DNA of 64,000 bases from Pezizomycotina sp. ARF18. Lineage: Eukaryota; Ascomycota. The notes beneath the pieces are model-generated. The model was not told the DNA's origin. It searched no databases and saw only the letters and a program-made list of their open reading frames with translations. This document shows, in pieces, positions 47,379 through 59,525 of this stretch (within the stretch, counting starts at the first letter, position 1; every line of letters starts with the position of its first letter). Position numbers and translations under genes: made by a program. The stretch is taken from positions 52,148-116,147 of the forward strand of contig AZLU01000108.1 of the NCBI GenBank assembly GCA_002224055.1. Reading direction: 5' to 3'.

Positions 47379-48207
47379 GAGAATTTTCTAAGCTTCTGAT
47401 TATAACGACTAGATTTTTCAGTCAGTGTACTGTATCTGAATGGACGGCGCGTTTGTAATTCGTCTGTTTTGTCTGTTTTGTCTGTTTTGTCTGCTTTGTC
47501 CCCCCCCCCCCCCCCAAAAAAAAAAAAAAAAAAAAAAACTCTTTTCTTTCTTCTCTTTCTTTTACCTCCTAAAATTACTATTAGCATTATCATCGCAATT
47601 CAATGCTCATCGGGTTGTAAATACGCCTACCTATATCGCGATTTCAATCCGATCGATTACTCGCTGAGTAAGAGAGCGATAGTCCATTTGTATTCCATTC
47701 TGGACTCCTAGCTTCTTGAACCCAATAACTCATAACTATCTTGTAACTAATAACATGATAGGGTGAATGTGGGCCTTTCGGAAAGTTCAATCATCAAGTT
47801 GATGTTCGCTTCTCGACCTATGTAGGTATTAATATATGCGAAGCATAAGAATATCTCATTTACAAGCTATCAGGTCGTTCATAGATCCAAAAGATTTCCA
47901 GCTTCTAAGGCTCCATGATTCGATCGGTTTATTAACACCCGAAATCTTTTGCCGCACGAAAAAGTTTTGCAATAAGTCTTTTTTTACCTTGCATCCCCTG
48001 GAATGTTGTTTCCTCACCTTGTTATTTTCTCACCCAAAATTTTTTACCTCACAAAATTAAGAAGCTGTAATGACAATCTGTATCTAGAGCCGGCTGCTAT
48101 TGAAGGCAACCTTAAAGCCGTAATCAACTGCTTATTAATGGCGATGCTTACCTGCTGCCGCTCTACCTGCGCCTGTTACCTCTGCCTCTGCCTCCCGTCT
48201 GCCTTAA
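47379..48207. other. Intergenic with minisatellite and abutting homopolymers
   Basis: Contains three to four copies of a 9-base unit TCTGTTTTG (about 47463-47499), directly followed by 16 C and then 23 A (47500-47538). No gene. The last 30 bases are CT-rich and border the transposon at 48210. Confidence 0.6.
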
Positions 48208-48209
48208 TA

Positions 48210-50198
48210 TAGTCAGTGGATAAAAGTGTTAGGACACTTTTCTAAAACCGCAGTTTTCTTATATAAGTATGATTTTTATCTTTTTTTAATTAATAATAGC
48301 GTAACGATAACTCGATAAAATTAGCTAAAATTTATAATATATATGTTTTACTGTTGGGTCGGGTTTCGGCCCGACCCGATTAACCCGGCCCTATAATGGG
48401 CGGGCCACTAATGTATAGCCCGGCCCGAGTCGGTTTTTTAGACGGGCCAAGGTCTTGTAACCCGATAAATATCTTGGTAAAACCCGAAAAAATTTGGTTT
48501 TTAGCGCTTAATTAGGCTAAATTATATTAAAAAAAAGAAATTTGTTAGTCTATATCTAAATTCCTACTAAATAAACGGCTAAAAACGCTATAAAATCTAA
48601 TTATTAATAGCTGCTAATAGTAATCTCTATGGCCCCGGCTTAATCTCTTTCAGTTCCTCTTATTTTTACTATACTCCTCTTAACCTGGCCCTTATAGACT
48701 TTAAAATTCTTAAATCTTATAAAAAACCGGCCTTAATATAGGAGAGGGAACTATAAAGGTTCTTTCTTTCTCTATCTCGTATAGATCTTAATTATAAAGA
48801 AAGAGGTTTTAATTATAAAGAGAAAGGTTTTAATTATAAGAGAGAGTTTTAATTATAAAGAGAGAGGCCTTTAAACTTAAAAATTTTATAAAGTATAATC
48901 TTTTTAGATAGGAAATAGGTAGGAAATGGCTTAGGGCTTAAGGTAAGCTCTTAAGATAGTTATTAGTAATATTTTTAAATCTAGGGTAAGAAGAAAAATT
49001 TTAATCTTTTTAACTTTAATATTTTACTATTTATTTAGACGTTCGTAAGCCGAAATTCTACCTAAAATTAATAAATATTATCTAAAAGGAAGTAGAAGTT
49101 TAAAGTCTAAAAGAAAGAATCCTTTTCTCTCTTTATTTCTTTTTTATAATTTTTGCTCTGTCGGTCTATTTTATTAGGAAAGCGCGCTAGCGATAGTGGT
49201 ACGATGCTACTAGCTATAGATTATCCCCTCTAATTTTCTACCTATTTCCTATCTAAAAAGATTAGACTTTATAAAATTCTTAAAGTTAAAGGCCTCTCTC
49301 TTATAATTAAAACCTCTCTTTTTATAATTAAAACTTTCTTTTTATAATTAAGACTCTTTCTTTATAACTAAGATCTTTTTATATATAAAAAAGATTAGCC
49401 CCCTCTATACCCTTATACTCTTAATTCTATATAATTTTTTTATTAAATCCTATTATTTTTTATTATTTTATCTATATTTTTAATACTTTTTTTATATATT
49501 TTAGGTTTCTTAAGAGCTAAGTTTAATAGGAGTATAGTATTAATAAGAGAGACTTAGATTATCTAAGTAAAGACTATAAAGATTACTTAGTAAATACTAT
49601 AATATTATTAAGATTTTGTGAGAAGATGCTTAAAATTTAGTAATTTATAGGACTAGACTAATAAAATATTAAAAAAATATAAAACTAATAAAAAATATAA
49701 AAAAAATACAAAATATAAAAAATATAAAAATATAAAAAAAATATTAGTATCTTAATATTATGTTATTCTATTTTTAGAAATTTAATGACCCGATTAACCC
49801 GCCGACCCGCCCGCCGGGTCGGGCCGGTTAGTAGTAGCGACCCGACGGGGCAGCATGGGCGGGTCAATACCCCCTCGGGTCGGCCCGACCCACCCGATGT
49901 CAAACACTAATAATATATTTTAATTTTATAAATTTTTATTAAATATTGACATTGTAATATAAGTTTAAAATTAATATATATATTTTATATATAAAATTTA
50001 AAAAATAATATAAAATTTAATATTCTCTAGAACCTTATAACATTTTAATGTATTATTATCATATATATAATAATATAAATTTTTAATTTTATAAAAATCG
50101 AATAATAATTGAGTGAGTTATCGTTGATCCAAGATATTGTAGAACTTGAAGAAATTGCCGTTTTAGGTAAGTGTCCTAATACTTTTGTTTACTGACTG
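48210..50198. mobile_element. Tc1/mariner-like MITE, interrupted by a hAT element
   Basis: Terminal inverted repeats: TAGTCAGTGGATAAAAGT at the left (48210) and, read inward from the right, CAGTCAGTAAACAAAAGT (50198). Both continue with the word TTAGGACACTT and then TCTAAAAC or CCTAAAAC; shared bases (AACGATAACTC) reach about 100 bp inward. Flanking TA dinucleotides (48208-48209 and 50199-50200) fit the Tc1/mariner TA target duplication. Removing the nested hAT leaves about 413 bp with no transposase, so it is non-autonomous. The first base of the left end (T for C) fits RIP. Confidence 0.75.
48342..49909. mobile_element. Non-autonomous hAT-like element nested in the MITE
   Basis: An exact 8-bp duplication ATAATATA flanks it (48334-48341 and 49910-49917), as hAT elements make. 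Ends begin TATGTTTTACTGTTGGGTCG (left) and, read inward from the right, TAGTGTTTGACATCGGGT. Subterminal regions are GC-rich with repeated CGGGTCGGG/GGCCCGACC palindromes (48352-48480 and 49795-49895), typical of transposase-binding arrays. The interior is AT-rich and stop-filled, with repeated TTATAATTAAA words (48790-48870 and 49300-49370). No transposase is readable; 1,568 bp. Confidence 0.8.
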
Positions 50199-50202
50199 TA
50201 TA

Positions 50203-50819
50203 CCACGGTGTTTCTATATAAATGAGCACTGAATTTGCGAGAATCAGCAAAGGGAGCAAAAGTAAGTGGGTGGTATATGGCAATAGCGCCTCCCGTTTGC
50301 AGAACACTAAATCTTCGCAAAGGAATTAACTATAGTTCCCGTAATTTGACAGTTGTCGAGAAACGAAGGCTTCTGCAGGCTAGTCCAGCTTCGGAGGATT
50401 ATGTAATAGGCTGAGAATTCTCGAGAAAGACAAGGAAGTGCCTTGAATGGCATCATATTATTGCAGGATTGCTTTCATTTACTGAGCCAATTAGGCCCTA
50501 AGAAAATGTTTATTCGATCGGCTTACTGTCAGAGTTTCTCCAGTTGGGTTATATTCTTTATTCGTTTGTTTCGTCATTATTCATTAGAGAGCGCGCGAGA
50601 CACACTATATACAACGTTAACTCATGAGGCTATGAGTGTACATGATAGTAACGCTAAGATGATGTACATTATAGATCGCTTGTGAACGTTTAGGCATAAG
50701 GAGCCGCCCAATCGTAAAGGTAGCAATAGTGCACTATGAGCTTGATTCAAAATCTCAAGCCAAAACAAATATCGAAAAAAAAATAAAGCTAAACTATTCC
50801 AAAATGCCACTGTTTACAA
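50203..50819. other. Intergenic, no supported gene
   Basis: Right flank of the transposon up to the stop codon of the minus-strand ankyrin gene. One open frame (50443-50685) has no recognisable feature. Confidence 0.5.
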
Positions 50820-53247
50820 TCAAGTCTTGTTTTGCATACCGTAGCTGATAATCTCTGAGAAGGAGGCTTGAGGCGGTAGATCGTTCCTGTCATACACGTT
50901 CCCTCTGTCATGACCAAGAAGCAAGTCTCTGATGTCTGGGTCCATATTCGCGCTGTCTTCGCAAGCTCGTAAGGTGATTCTCGATCGTCCTGACCTTTTT
51001 CGTGTGGGCTCGCGCGATGGTCTGCGAATAGGGCTTTGACAACTTGAACATTACCAAGCTGGACAGCTCGATGGAGGGCAGTGGTTTTTCTTTCCCCGGG
51101 GCGACCATCAGGGAGAGCATTGAGTACCCTAAGCCCGAGTACGTAGTCGGACGGTTCTTTTCGGCTGCGATGACTAGAGCGGTCTCTCCATAAATATTTT
51201 GTTGCTCGACGAGCGGCTTCCACTCGCTGTTTTGTATCATCAGGATGAAAAATTGCATGAGGCCATGATAAACAGCGAGGTGGAGCCCGTGTTGCCCGAG
51301 TTATCTGTTCCGGAGCTGGGTAAAAGAACGCATCATTCCAGTCGGCGTATGTTTTGCAGACACTGCCGGACTATGTCTGTTGCTGAGATTCTAGAGAGGG
51401 TCATGCCCTCGGTTCCGTGAGATTGTCGGACTGCCTGGCTGTGAGGAGTAACTTCGGCTTGGCTGGTGTTCAGTTTGATCGCACGCGCTTTAACGCTAAG
51501 TTCCCGAGACGATTGGTTTATGCGTAGCCCGGATTTCGCCATACGCTCGCTCCCTTCCACCATGAGTTTGTGTCCCGTTGGGGAGTTTCGCCTTGTGTCC
51601 AAGTGATCTCGGCCGTCCAGGTATGTTTCCAACCCATCAGCTAGCGCCTCGGTGTTCCGTACGAGCCCACTCTGAGCGCGCTGGTCATCGCTGGAGCCTC
51701 GGCCAAATGAAGACAGTATTCTCGAGAATACACGCGACAGCTTTGATTGGCAGCGCCGAATGTCTTCAGCAACAGCGTTCTGCGTTCGGTGGAAGACTTC
51801 GATTATACGGCGGCTAAGATTTTTTCACGATACGGGTTAGTTCCGTATCCATACTCAGAAGCAGTGTAAGGCGCACATTGATAATATCGAGACCAGTATG
51901 CTTGTAACGCCTCTGAACTTACCCATGAGATTCGGTTCTGTCAACGGTACTCTGTGAGTTCCGGTTCCCTTTGAGCGTTTCCACCTCCACTTGGTCATTT
52001 AAATCCGTCTCGGATGGGGTTTGTTATGTCCATGAATTGTTCCCGGCTGAAATAGCATGGCGCAAGTGACCGAAGATTGCTCAGCGACGAACAAGCTTGG
52101 TCCATGCTTGGAGAGTCTTCTAGTCGCGGTCGTTTCCGGCGATCCTGTACTTGGCGAGGTTCGCGATCACAGTATTTGCGTTGGAGAAGGGGGTTTCGGG
52201 CTGGGCCACTGATGCGTAACCAGATTATCAGTGGCAGACTGGCCTGGATTGCTTCTTGAACTGAAAGTTCTCCAGCGCTGGCAATATTCACGCCTGCCCT
52301 AGGCCGCGTGGAATAGGATTCGGTAACGTTGCATACAGCTGGGTGGAACCCTCACTAGGAGCGTCAAACGATGAGTAGCCCCACTGCTGGTTATCATTGT
52401 TTGTCATCGTCGAACTACGCTCGAGAAATTGATCCATGAACGTAAAATCCGGTTCAACGGTTGAATTCTGACTTTGGGCGTTTGCGTTGGGCTGTGTATA
52501 ATCGATTCGGAAAGGAGGTTGGAGACTTGTCCCGAGGGTTGACTGCCAGGAGGTTCAGTATACCCGACAATCTGTACGCCGCTTTGTGCCGTCTGAGTGC
52601 TGCTCGGATAGCCTTGGAGGTACCCCAAGTCGTTTGTTAGATTGGATGGAGCCCATGAACATGTTGCGCTCGTCTGGGATCAGCCGCCGGTCCGCCATCG
52701 CGGTCCAGGAAGCGCTGAGGCTAGGATCACCAGCGCTAGAGCCGGCCTCGACTGGCGGAGATCCGAAGTTCGAGATACCCGAGCCGCTCACACTATCCGT
52801 CACATATTTCATGGAGGACTAAAACGGTCAGACGGAATGTGCGTCAGGTGCGGATTTATTTTACGAATACGTTCACGGAGGCCGATCATAGGGTTAGTCG
52901 CCGTGACACTCGTTGTGCAAGTTTGGGGGCAAACCACCCGCAGAACCACGGAAAGTTTTCTTTCCTTATCTCGATCTGACCATGTCCCTGATTCGTCGGG
53001 CAACGGTCAACGAACCCCTGGCAGTGGTCGCATCGTGTACCCAAGACAGTCTCATCAGACTCCCCTTCGCATTCGTCGAGGAATCGATCTTGATATTTAC
53101 ACCCCTTTTTCTGAATCTCGCACCTGTAGCACCTCCGCTTAGTAAAGCGTTTGTAGGCTTCTCTTTCGATCCCGCTGCAGTGGATGTGGATGGCGAGGCA
53201 AAGGGGCTTGGGGTAGATACAGTGAAAGGATCCGGAGCCTGCGACAT
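50820..53247 (-). CDS. Zinc-cluster protein with C-terminal ankyrin repeats
   Basis: Minus strand. The ATG at 53247 opens a Ser/Pro/Thr-rich leader (MSQAPDPFTVSTPSPFASP). After a slip comes a cysteine array 'CYRCEIQKKGC' (near 53110-53140) and 'RCDHCQGFVDRC' (near 53000-53036), giving C-x2-C-x6-C, a long linker, then C-x2-C-x6-C, the spacing of a Zn2Cys6 cluster. A Ser/Gly/Gln-rich middle follows, then a 109-bp GTAAGT...TTAG intron (51814-51922), a helical part ('VFHRTQNAVAEDIRRCQSKL', about 51790), and ankyrin-like units 'YGETALVIAAEKN' and 'TTALHRAVQLGNVQVVKALF' (about 51020-51200). It ends 'DPDIRDLLLGHDRG' to TGA at 50820. Several slips. DNA-binding regulator by inference. The fusion should be checked; it could be two genes. 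Confidence 0.6.
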
Positions 53248-55458
53248 GGTATTGAATAGCAGATATTGGAATCGTTTGGCTGATTGGAATTGTAAAGGAA
53301 GAGTTCGACCAGCGAGCGTTACAGTTCTGAGCTGCAATCATCAAGGATACTACTATCAGCAATCTTAAAGACAACGACGGTGCATCCCTTTTAGGGGCAA
53401 CTTGAAGCAAGTCTATCTTACCCTAGTTTATATAATATAGAAACGGAAGATATCACAGACGTCAGAGATGACGCAGGGAATAACAATGGGTATCGAGGAT
53501 AGTAAACGGTAGAGAGTGTGCCGTGTTAGGGAACGAGTGTATAGTGTGTTAAGCAGAGCTTCAGAATATCCAGTCTCCAACCGATACTGGAGGTCTACAA
53601 GATGATACGGAAAGACGGAATGAGCGAGGGAGCGATCGTTTCCTGTTTTCTTTTTTACTTGTTTGAGAAAGGAGCGACTACTCAAAGCACGAAGAAATGA
53701 TAAAAAAAAAAAAAAAAAAAAAGTTAAGAAATCACAAAGCGTAAAGAGCGAATGGACAAAGGAGAGAAGCTTAAAGAATCAATGTGAAGAACACTGTATT
53801 GTAGGCCCTTGAGATATAATATTCGGTTATTCTGGCTGCCTTTTAAGTACTTATCCATAGACAGCCTCGTGGTCACCCTAGAGTATGGGTGGGTGGGGAC
53901 GGTATAACATCCCCTAACGCTCACAAAGAACTTGCAGCCTCGCGCGAAAAAGGTAAAGCAGAATATTCTTTTACTCATTCTATAGATTATATTGGTTTTC
54001 TACGCTAAGTACACGTACAGCTAGGCCTCCACTTAAAGCATGAAGTACAAACGGGTTGATCATATGAAGAGAGCGAGTATGGACGCGCCTGAGTCTCGCG
54101 CGACGCTGGTAGTGGGACCTGTCGAGCGGCATATCGTCTTGACAAAAAGTTTTAAGTGAGGGAAGGAGATAACAAAGGCAAAGGGAAACAGCATTATAGA
54201 GGGAAGGCTGCGTGTAGGATTCTTGTTTGAGACATTGCTTATCCGTGAATACTACACTTCCAGATACGCCGGCCTCAGGATCGCGTTGAGCTGAAAAGGG
54301 AATACCGTAGCGGAGTGTGGGAGAAGGAAGCAATGGAAGTAAACGATTTGGTCTACTTGAGAATAACAGACAAGGGTTTATACAGAGAGGAAAAAAAAAA
54401 AAATGATGAGACTATAAATAAACATGGCGACATTTATGGGCGATGGAAGTTATTGATATGGAAAAGAGGATTTCAGGGCGGCGAGTAAGTCTCTTCGGCA
54501 TGAACCGTGTAATGATTCAAGATCATTGGATCTAGGTGGAAAAGCATTTTAAGCGTGAAGGCAGACCGATGAAGAAACGTACGGCCTGAAAAGCTAGGTG
54601 CAGTGGTAAAGGATGAGGGAAAAGGTGAAATCGTGAAGTCTTCGAATGCATCCAGGCATTACAAGTCCTTAGAATACTCCTGGTCCGATTTCGCGGAATT
54701 CGTTTCTTTTTATACGTTGGTCACCAAGTTTGCGATGGCCATCACCGAGAACAAGATGAGGTACTAAAGAAAATTTGGCAATAGTTACAATTTCAATCAA
54801 GATTACTAGATCATTTCAGTGTCATCGCTAGATGCTACGGCGATACGAAAATGTAAAGTGACCCCTTACAATTACCACAAGCTTAGGCGTCTAGACGGGA
54901 AGTAATGAGAGAAAAACTTTTATCTTCAAGTTCCTATATAGAAAATCAGGCTGTGATAGTGACCCCCAACTTGGTGGTCTGTATACGTGTGTCTTGTAAG
55001 TTGTTCCATACTGAACCCCTGTAATCGCGCGACGGAATCGCGCGAGAGTGGGGCCAATCGCGCCAAGACTGTTTCATCGTTGGTGGCTTCGATTCCTATT
55101 TGCCAAATTTTTAGCGAATAAGAGTCGTTAATATCTCGTATCAGCCGAAGCTCTCGTGAACGTGATCGGTCCAGTGAATGTGTCGCTTCTCCAGGAGTAA
55201 AAGTTTAGACTCCTGGGCCTCGAATGAAACGCAAGGTGATATGACTGATATCTCCGTCGCAGGATCAGAACGTCCTCATATACTACTCCGTCATCGGATT
55301 AGAAGACACTTATATCCTCCGAAGAGCATTGTAAGCCATCTATATATTAAGTCTAAACAAAGTCTCTTTGCCGATTTTTTGGTTTTTGTAAATAAATCCA
55401 TCAAGACGTTGGCCAGTCAACCGATAAAACGCGTGCGACCGCGATCAAGGAAGAGCAG
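53248..55458. other. Intergenic, about 2.2 kb, divergent promoters
   Basis: Between the minus-strand zinc-cluster gene and the plus-strand Clr5 gene. A-runs at 53701-53720 and 54390-54402. Open frames at 53428-54333 (minus) and 55178-55483 (plus) lack domains. No gene supported. Confidence 0.45.
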
Positions 55459-58267
55459 ATGCACGCGAAGAAGAAGAGACTGAAGTGGGTGGAGTTGACA
55501 GGTGAGGTTGCCCTCTCGCCGAGGAGCTACACGACTCAGAAGGACTGGAGTGAACACAAGGATAGAATACTACAGTTGCGGAGAAAGAACATTGAACTTT
55601 CGCATATACAAATGATAATGCGCAAAGAGGCGGATTAGAGGCCACGTAAGTTTATATGAAATATCCTATGTTTTTACCCCGAAACCCTTGTCGATACATC
55701 ATTTTAGGCGCCGGAAATGTTGCTTTAGCCGTGTTTCCTCAGGATAAGCTGACATATGACCAGTATATCTCAATACAAAACACCACCTCAAGGTCTGGGG
55801 AGATAAGCGGTATCTCACAATCAAGCAACGGCGATATATCATCGGAGAAATAAAGCAGCACGGGGGAGATATTCCAACCTTTCAATTCCAGGATGGTGAG
55901 GTTATCGATCGTGATAAGGTGATGAGGGTCTGGAGAAAGAGGTACAAAGATAGGGCAAGTGCAAATCCCGCCCCACAATTCCGCTAGCAAGGATGGTCAT
56001 GCTGATCACACCGCATTTTTCCCACTGCACGCAGAGAAACCGGCGTCTCCAAATGGACCACTGAGCCCGATTGATATTTTCACGAGCTCGCGATGTCGTC
56101 ACGTTCTCAAAGCCCCAAAGACTCCCCGAGTCATTTCCGATGCCCGCGATTCTTGGGCAGAATTATGTAATTTCGGTGACGTCGATGAAGCAGGCAATGT
56201 GGAACTACCTCAACACGAGAGCGCTGTGACTTTTCTGCCACAACGCTCCCATACGATACCGAGAATTCGTGGTCTGCCTTTACGCCTAACATTGATACTC
56301 TCTTCATAGAAATTCTCATGGAGCGATTATTCGCTTTCCTGGACATACCGATAAACTATCAGTATCAAGACGGAATAGTTACACGTGAGATACCTGCTAT
56401 CATGCCCCCAGAAAATATCGAGCTATCACTGGCGGATCAAAATGAGACGAGTTGGAAAGGATGCTGTGGATAAATTAACAAACGCATTTGTGAGTCATTT
56501 CATCCATCAGAAGAAGTACGTGACTTCTCCGATTAATTCGATTGCTCTGCTTCATTCCCTTCCCTAAATTGAAATGAAAGGCCGCGAGTTAACGTGTTGT
56601 TCGCTGACAACAGGGAAGCATCGTGCAGCGCTCTCCTGGTCTTCTACTTTCCAATGGTATTGAAAATGAACATCTTAAGCCTACGAACTCCCGCTACAGA
56701 ACGGCCTGCTTTATTGCATGAGATTTGAAAGCCGCGAGTCCAAGAGAATTCTCCTAAGTTCTCAGAAGCCTAACATGTATGATATGCTCGGAAATGACAT
56801 CGATAACCTCTTCAAGCTAGCGTGTCAAGGGTTGAGGAATGCACATCTCGCTGAACAATCCAATAGCGTTTTGCATTCACGGTACGATATCGCGCTCAGG
56901 CTTTGCCAGTTCAATTCTATGCTTCCTGGGCGGCACCCAAGCGTCCTGTTATGCTTAGACCTCGAGTTCAACTAGCAGTGGCACAATACGACGTCGCTTA
57001 TGAGTATTACACGCGCCTGGACTACCGCCTGGCGCTTGATAATCTTGAGCCTGCCTTGGAAACTCTTTTCGAAAGATGTGGCCCTAACAATGCGTCTTCA
57101 CTGAAGGCGCGGAGATTGCACGGATAATTCTGAGAGAGATGTGCCGCTTCGACAAAGCTGAAGGAGTCCTCGCGGATACCGCTCGAAGCTACGAAGAAGC
57201 CTTTGGAGAGCTCTCTAACGAAACCAGATGGACGTATTTCCAGCTCGCTTTCACGTATCTTCTCAACTACCGGCTTGACAAAAATTTGGGCAGCGATTTG
57301 GAAAGCAAACATCATGGAAGGAGTCTCCTACCACTTCGTATAAAGCAGGGACGTATATCCGGTATCTTCGACACGATAGCGTTTAGAGCCTTCTTGATCG
57401 CCTTGGAGTCTATAGTGTGCAGGGAAGGTCGTTCTCGCAACACAATTGCCATTACCTTGTTCCATAAGCGGGCTGAAGTTTACCAAATCATCAAGGTTAG
57501 CGATCTTGGGCCGTGTTACAATATCTAGGAGTTTGACCCACTTGAAACTTTTCGATGAAGCCTTCATCCTTCTGAGGGACCCTCAAATTTTCGCGGAGAA
57601 CGACCCTCTACTCGATAAAAACAGTATCCTTGACTTCAAATTCGGTATCGGTTGAATCAAGCTTCTGTCATAAAAAAACGCGGCGAAAGATGATCCAGAA
57701 CTCGAAGTCGCTTTATTGAAAACCTGAGACTTTGGGAGAACACAGCCAAAACGATGACATCGGAACCTGCAGATGTCCAAGGCTTAGCTTACTCAGTACA
57801 ACAAAAAGACTAACACCAAAGCGGTCTCCTACTACGAAAGGTCCATAACGATCCTCGGGAACTCTATGCAAGACCATCCCGAACCTTAAGCAATCGACGA
57901 CTTGATACCGGTTGGTCGATCGAGACTGGTTCTGTACGCGAGACCTCTTTCGCACTACGTCTTGGAGGTCTCCGAAAGCGGTTCGGCCCTCTTGATGCGA
58001 AAACCCTTGAGGCTATACTTCAGGCGTCATGGCTCTCTTCAAAGCCTCGGAAACAGTGCCTTTGAAGCATTCCCTTCATATTTTGGACTCATCCCACGGT
58101 CGGTCGCCCAGCTACAACTATCATTTCCGCGGAGCGGCCGTTACGCATACAGTGAATCTGTCCCTCGTCGTTTTCTAACCCTCCCCGGAGGTCTTGCATA
58201 TCAAGCCTATACATTCTCACATATTAGAAAATTTAGCCATTCCTTTTTTACGAGAATACACCTTTAG
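55459..58267 (+). CDS. Clr5-domain protein with TPR-like C-terminal region
   Basis: The ATG at 55459 gives MHAKKKRLKWVELTG, then the Clr5 domain: 'DWSEHKDRILQLRRKNIELS', 'IQMIMRKE', a 97-bp intron (55646-55742, GTAAGT...CAG) and 'DKLTYDQYIS', then 'HHLKVWGDKRYLTIKQRRYI'. 'GGDIPTFQF' and 'VMRVWRKRYKD' follow. Next is a linker ('ERLFAFLDIPINYQYQDGIV', about 56320) and a helical half with TPR-like pairs: 'AQYDVAYEYYTRLDYRLALD' (56980-57040), 'CRFDKAEGVLADTARSYEEA' and 'TKAVSYYERSITILGNSMQD'. The stop is uncertain (58168-58267). Clr5 domains are named for a fission-yeast heterochromatin factor, and Clr5-TPR proteins are numerous in filamentous fungi. Many one-base slips. Confidence 0.75.
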
Positions 58268-58646
58268 TCACGCCAGGCCGCTTTAGGTAGCGGATGTACA
58301 GAGCCGAAGGCGAAAACTCAACGCTCCTTTAGAGCCATTGAAGGAGAAATTTAGAAGCAATACTAGTAAGACTTAGAATATAAATAACAGTTATTAACCT
58401 TTCGATCTTTCCCTATTTTGTCTTCCTGTTTGTCCGTCTGTCGTTTTTTTTTTTTTTTTTTTTTTTTTAATTTTTTTTCCCGGTCTTCTGGGACCCGGGA
58501 GTTTCGTGGGCTTGTATTTGAACTGAAAAAGTACCGTAGTTGGGGAGTTGAAATCAATAAAACTCAATTCTTTGTCGGTATGCTCCATGGAGACGTGTAT
58601 TATGAAACTTGTGAGTGATTCATGCATTAGATACATGTTGAGTCTT
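58268..58646. other. Convergent spacer with T run
   Basis: Tail-to-tail spacer between two Clr5-domain genes. T22 near 58446-58468. No gene. Confidence 0.5.
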
Positions 58647-59525
58647 TCATAATGGGTGTGAACAACGGAGCCTAATATAGGGCCGATTCCCGCTAAATCG
58701 CCTTTGGTGTTGACTCCATCGGCGCTTGGGCGGAGGGTTCAAATTTCTGCCCATTCGGCGCCTAGGCTGATTCCACAAATGTTTCCTCAGGATAAGCCTG
58801 TTGAAGAATTTCATTCGCCCCACAGTGTTGACCAGGCTTATTTGCAAGTCCCAGGGCATATTGGCGAGATGATTAGGACGGAAATCAATCAAATCCGCCC
58901 AAGGCCATAGGTCCGTAGTCGTAGACTCCCGCGTTAAATTCCAGGTAGAGTCCAAATGCTCCGGCATTTCAACGGAGATGCCTTCTGGGTCTTCCTCAGG
59001 CTCTAAGTCTCCAGATGCCACTATTTATGGCCATAGCCGCGTGGCTCGAAGTTAACGCTCATGACCCCCTTTATATACAGCTAGAAAAAGATAACCATCA
59101 TTCTCACCTTGATGTCTACGCCTTTTTTTCCAAACATTAATCACTTTCTCTGCTGGAGAACTTCCCCCATGTGCCGAAAGACTGGAATATCACCGCCGCT
59201 TTCCGGATCTCTCGATTATATAACCGCGCTGTGACTTCGTCAGGTTACGCTTGTCCTCCAGATACGGAGGTGGTGTTGTATTGGTCCTTTCTATGTGAAG
59301 ATTAATAACATGCTCCAAGGTTTTCAGGGGGGAATGCCTCACGTCGCCTGTAGACTCGCTCTCTGCACATAATGCTCCGAATCTCTGAAAGCTTAAAATT
59401 GTTACGCCTAAGCTCCAGGATCCTGGTTTATGTTTACACCAATCCTCTTCCCTCGTGTAGCTCCGTTTCGGTGGTGGAGCGGCTCTCATCGGCTGTGTCC
59501 ATTGCAGCGACTTCACTCTGGTCAT
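58647..59525 (-). CDS. Clr5-domain protein, shorter paralogue
   Basis: The ATG at 59525 gives MTRVKSLQWTQP, 'RSYTREEDWCKHK', which aligns with 'KRLKWVEL...RSYTTQKDWSEHK' of the neighbour. 'ILELRRNNFKLSEIRSIMCR' follows, then a 52-bp intron (59291-59342, GTGAGG...TAG) at the same place as in the paralogue. After the intron come 'HHLRIW', 'DKRNLTKSQRGYII', 'GGDIPVFRHMGEVLQQRK' and 'INVWKKRRRHQG'. Downstream a Glu/Pro/Trp-rich stretch ('VEMPEHLDSTWNLTRE') reads to a stop at 58647. No TPR part is seen, so it is truncated or a single-domain form. Slips break the frame at several points. Confidence 0.65.

Noticed and set aside
48352-48480. GC-rich palindromic block considered as rDNA or a regulatory array
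   Set aside because: A matching inverted block at 49795-49895 and the 8-bp target duplication show that these are the ends of a hAT element.
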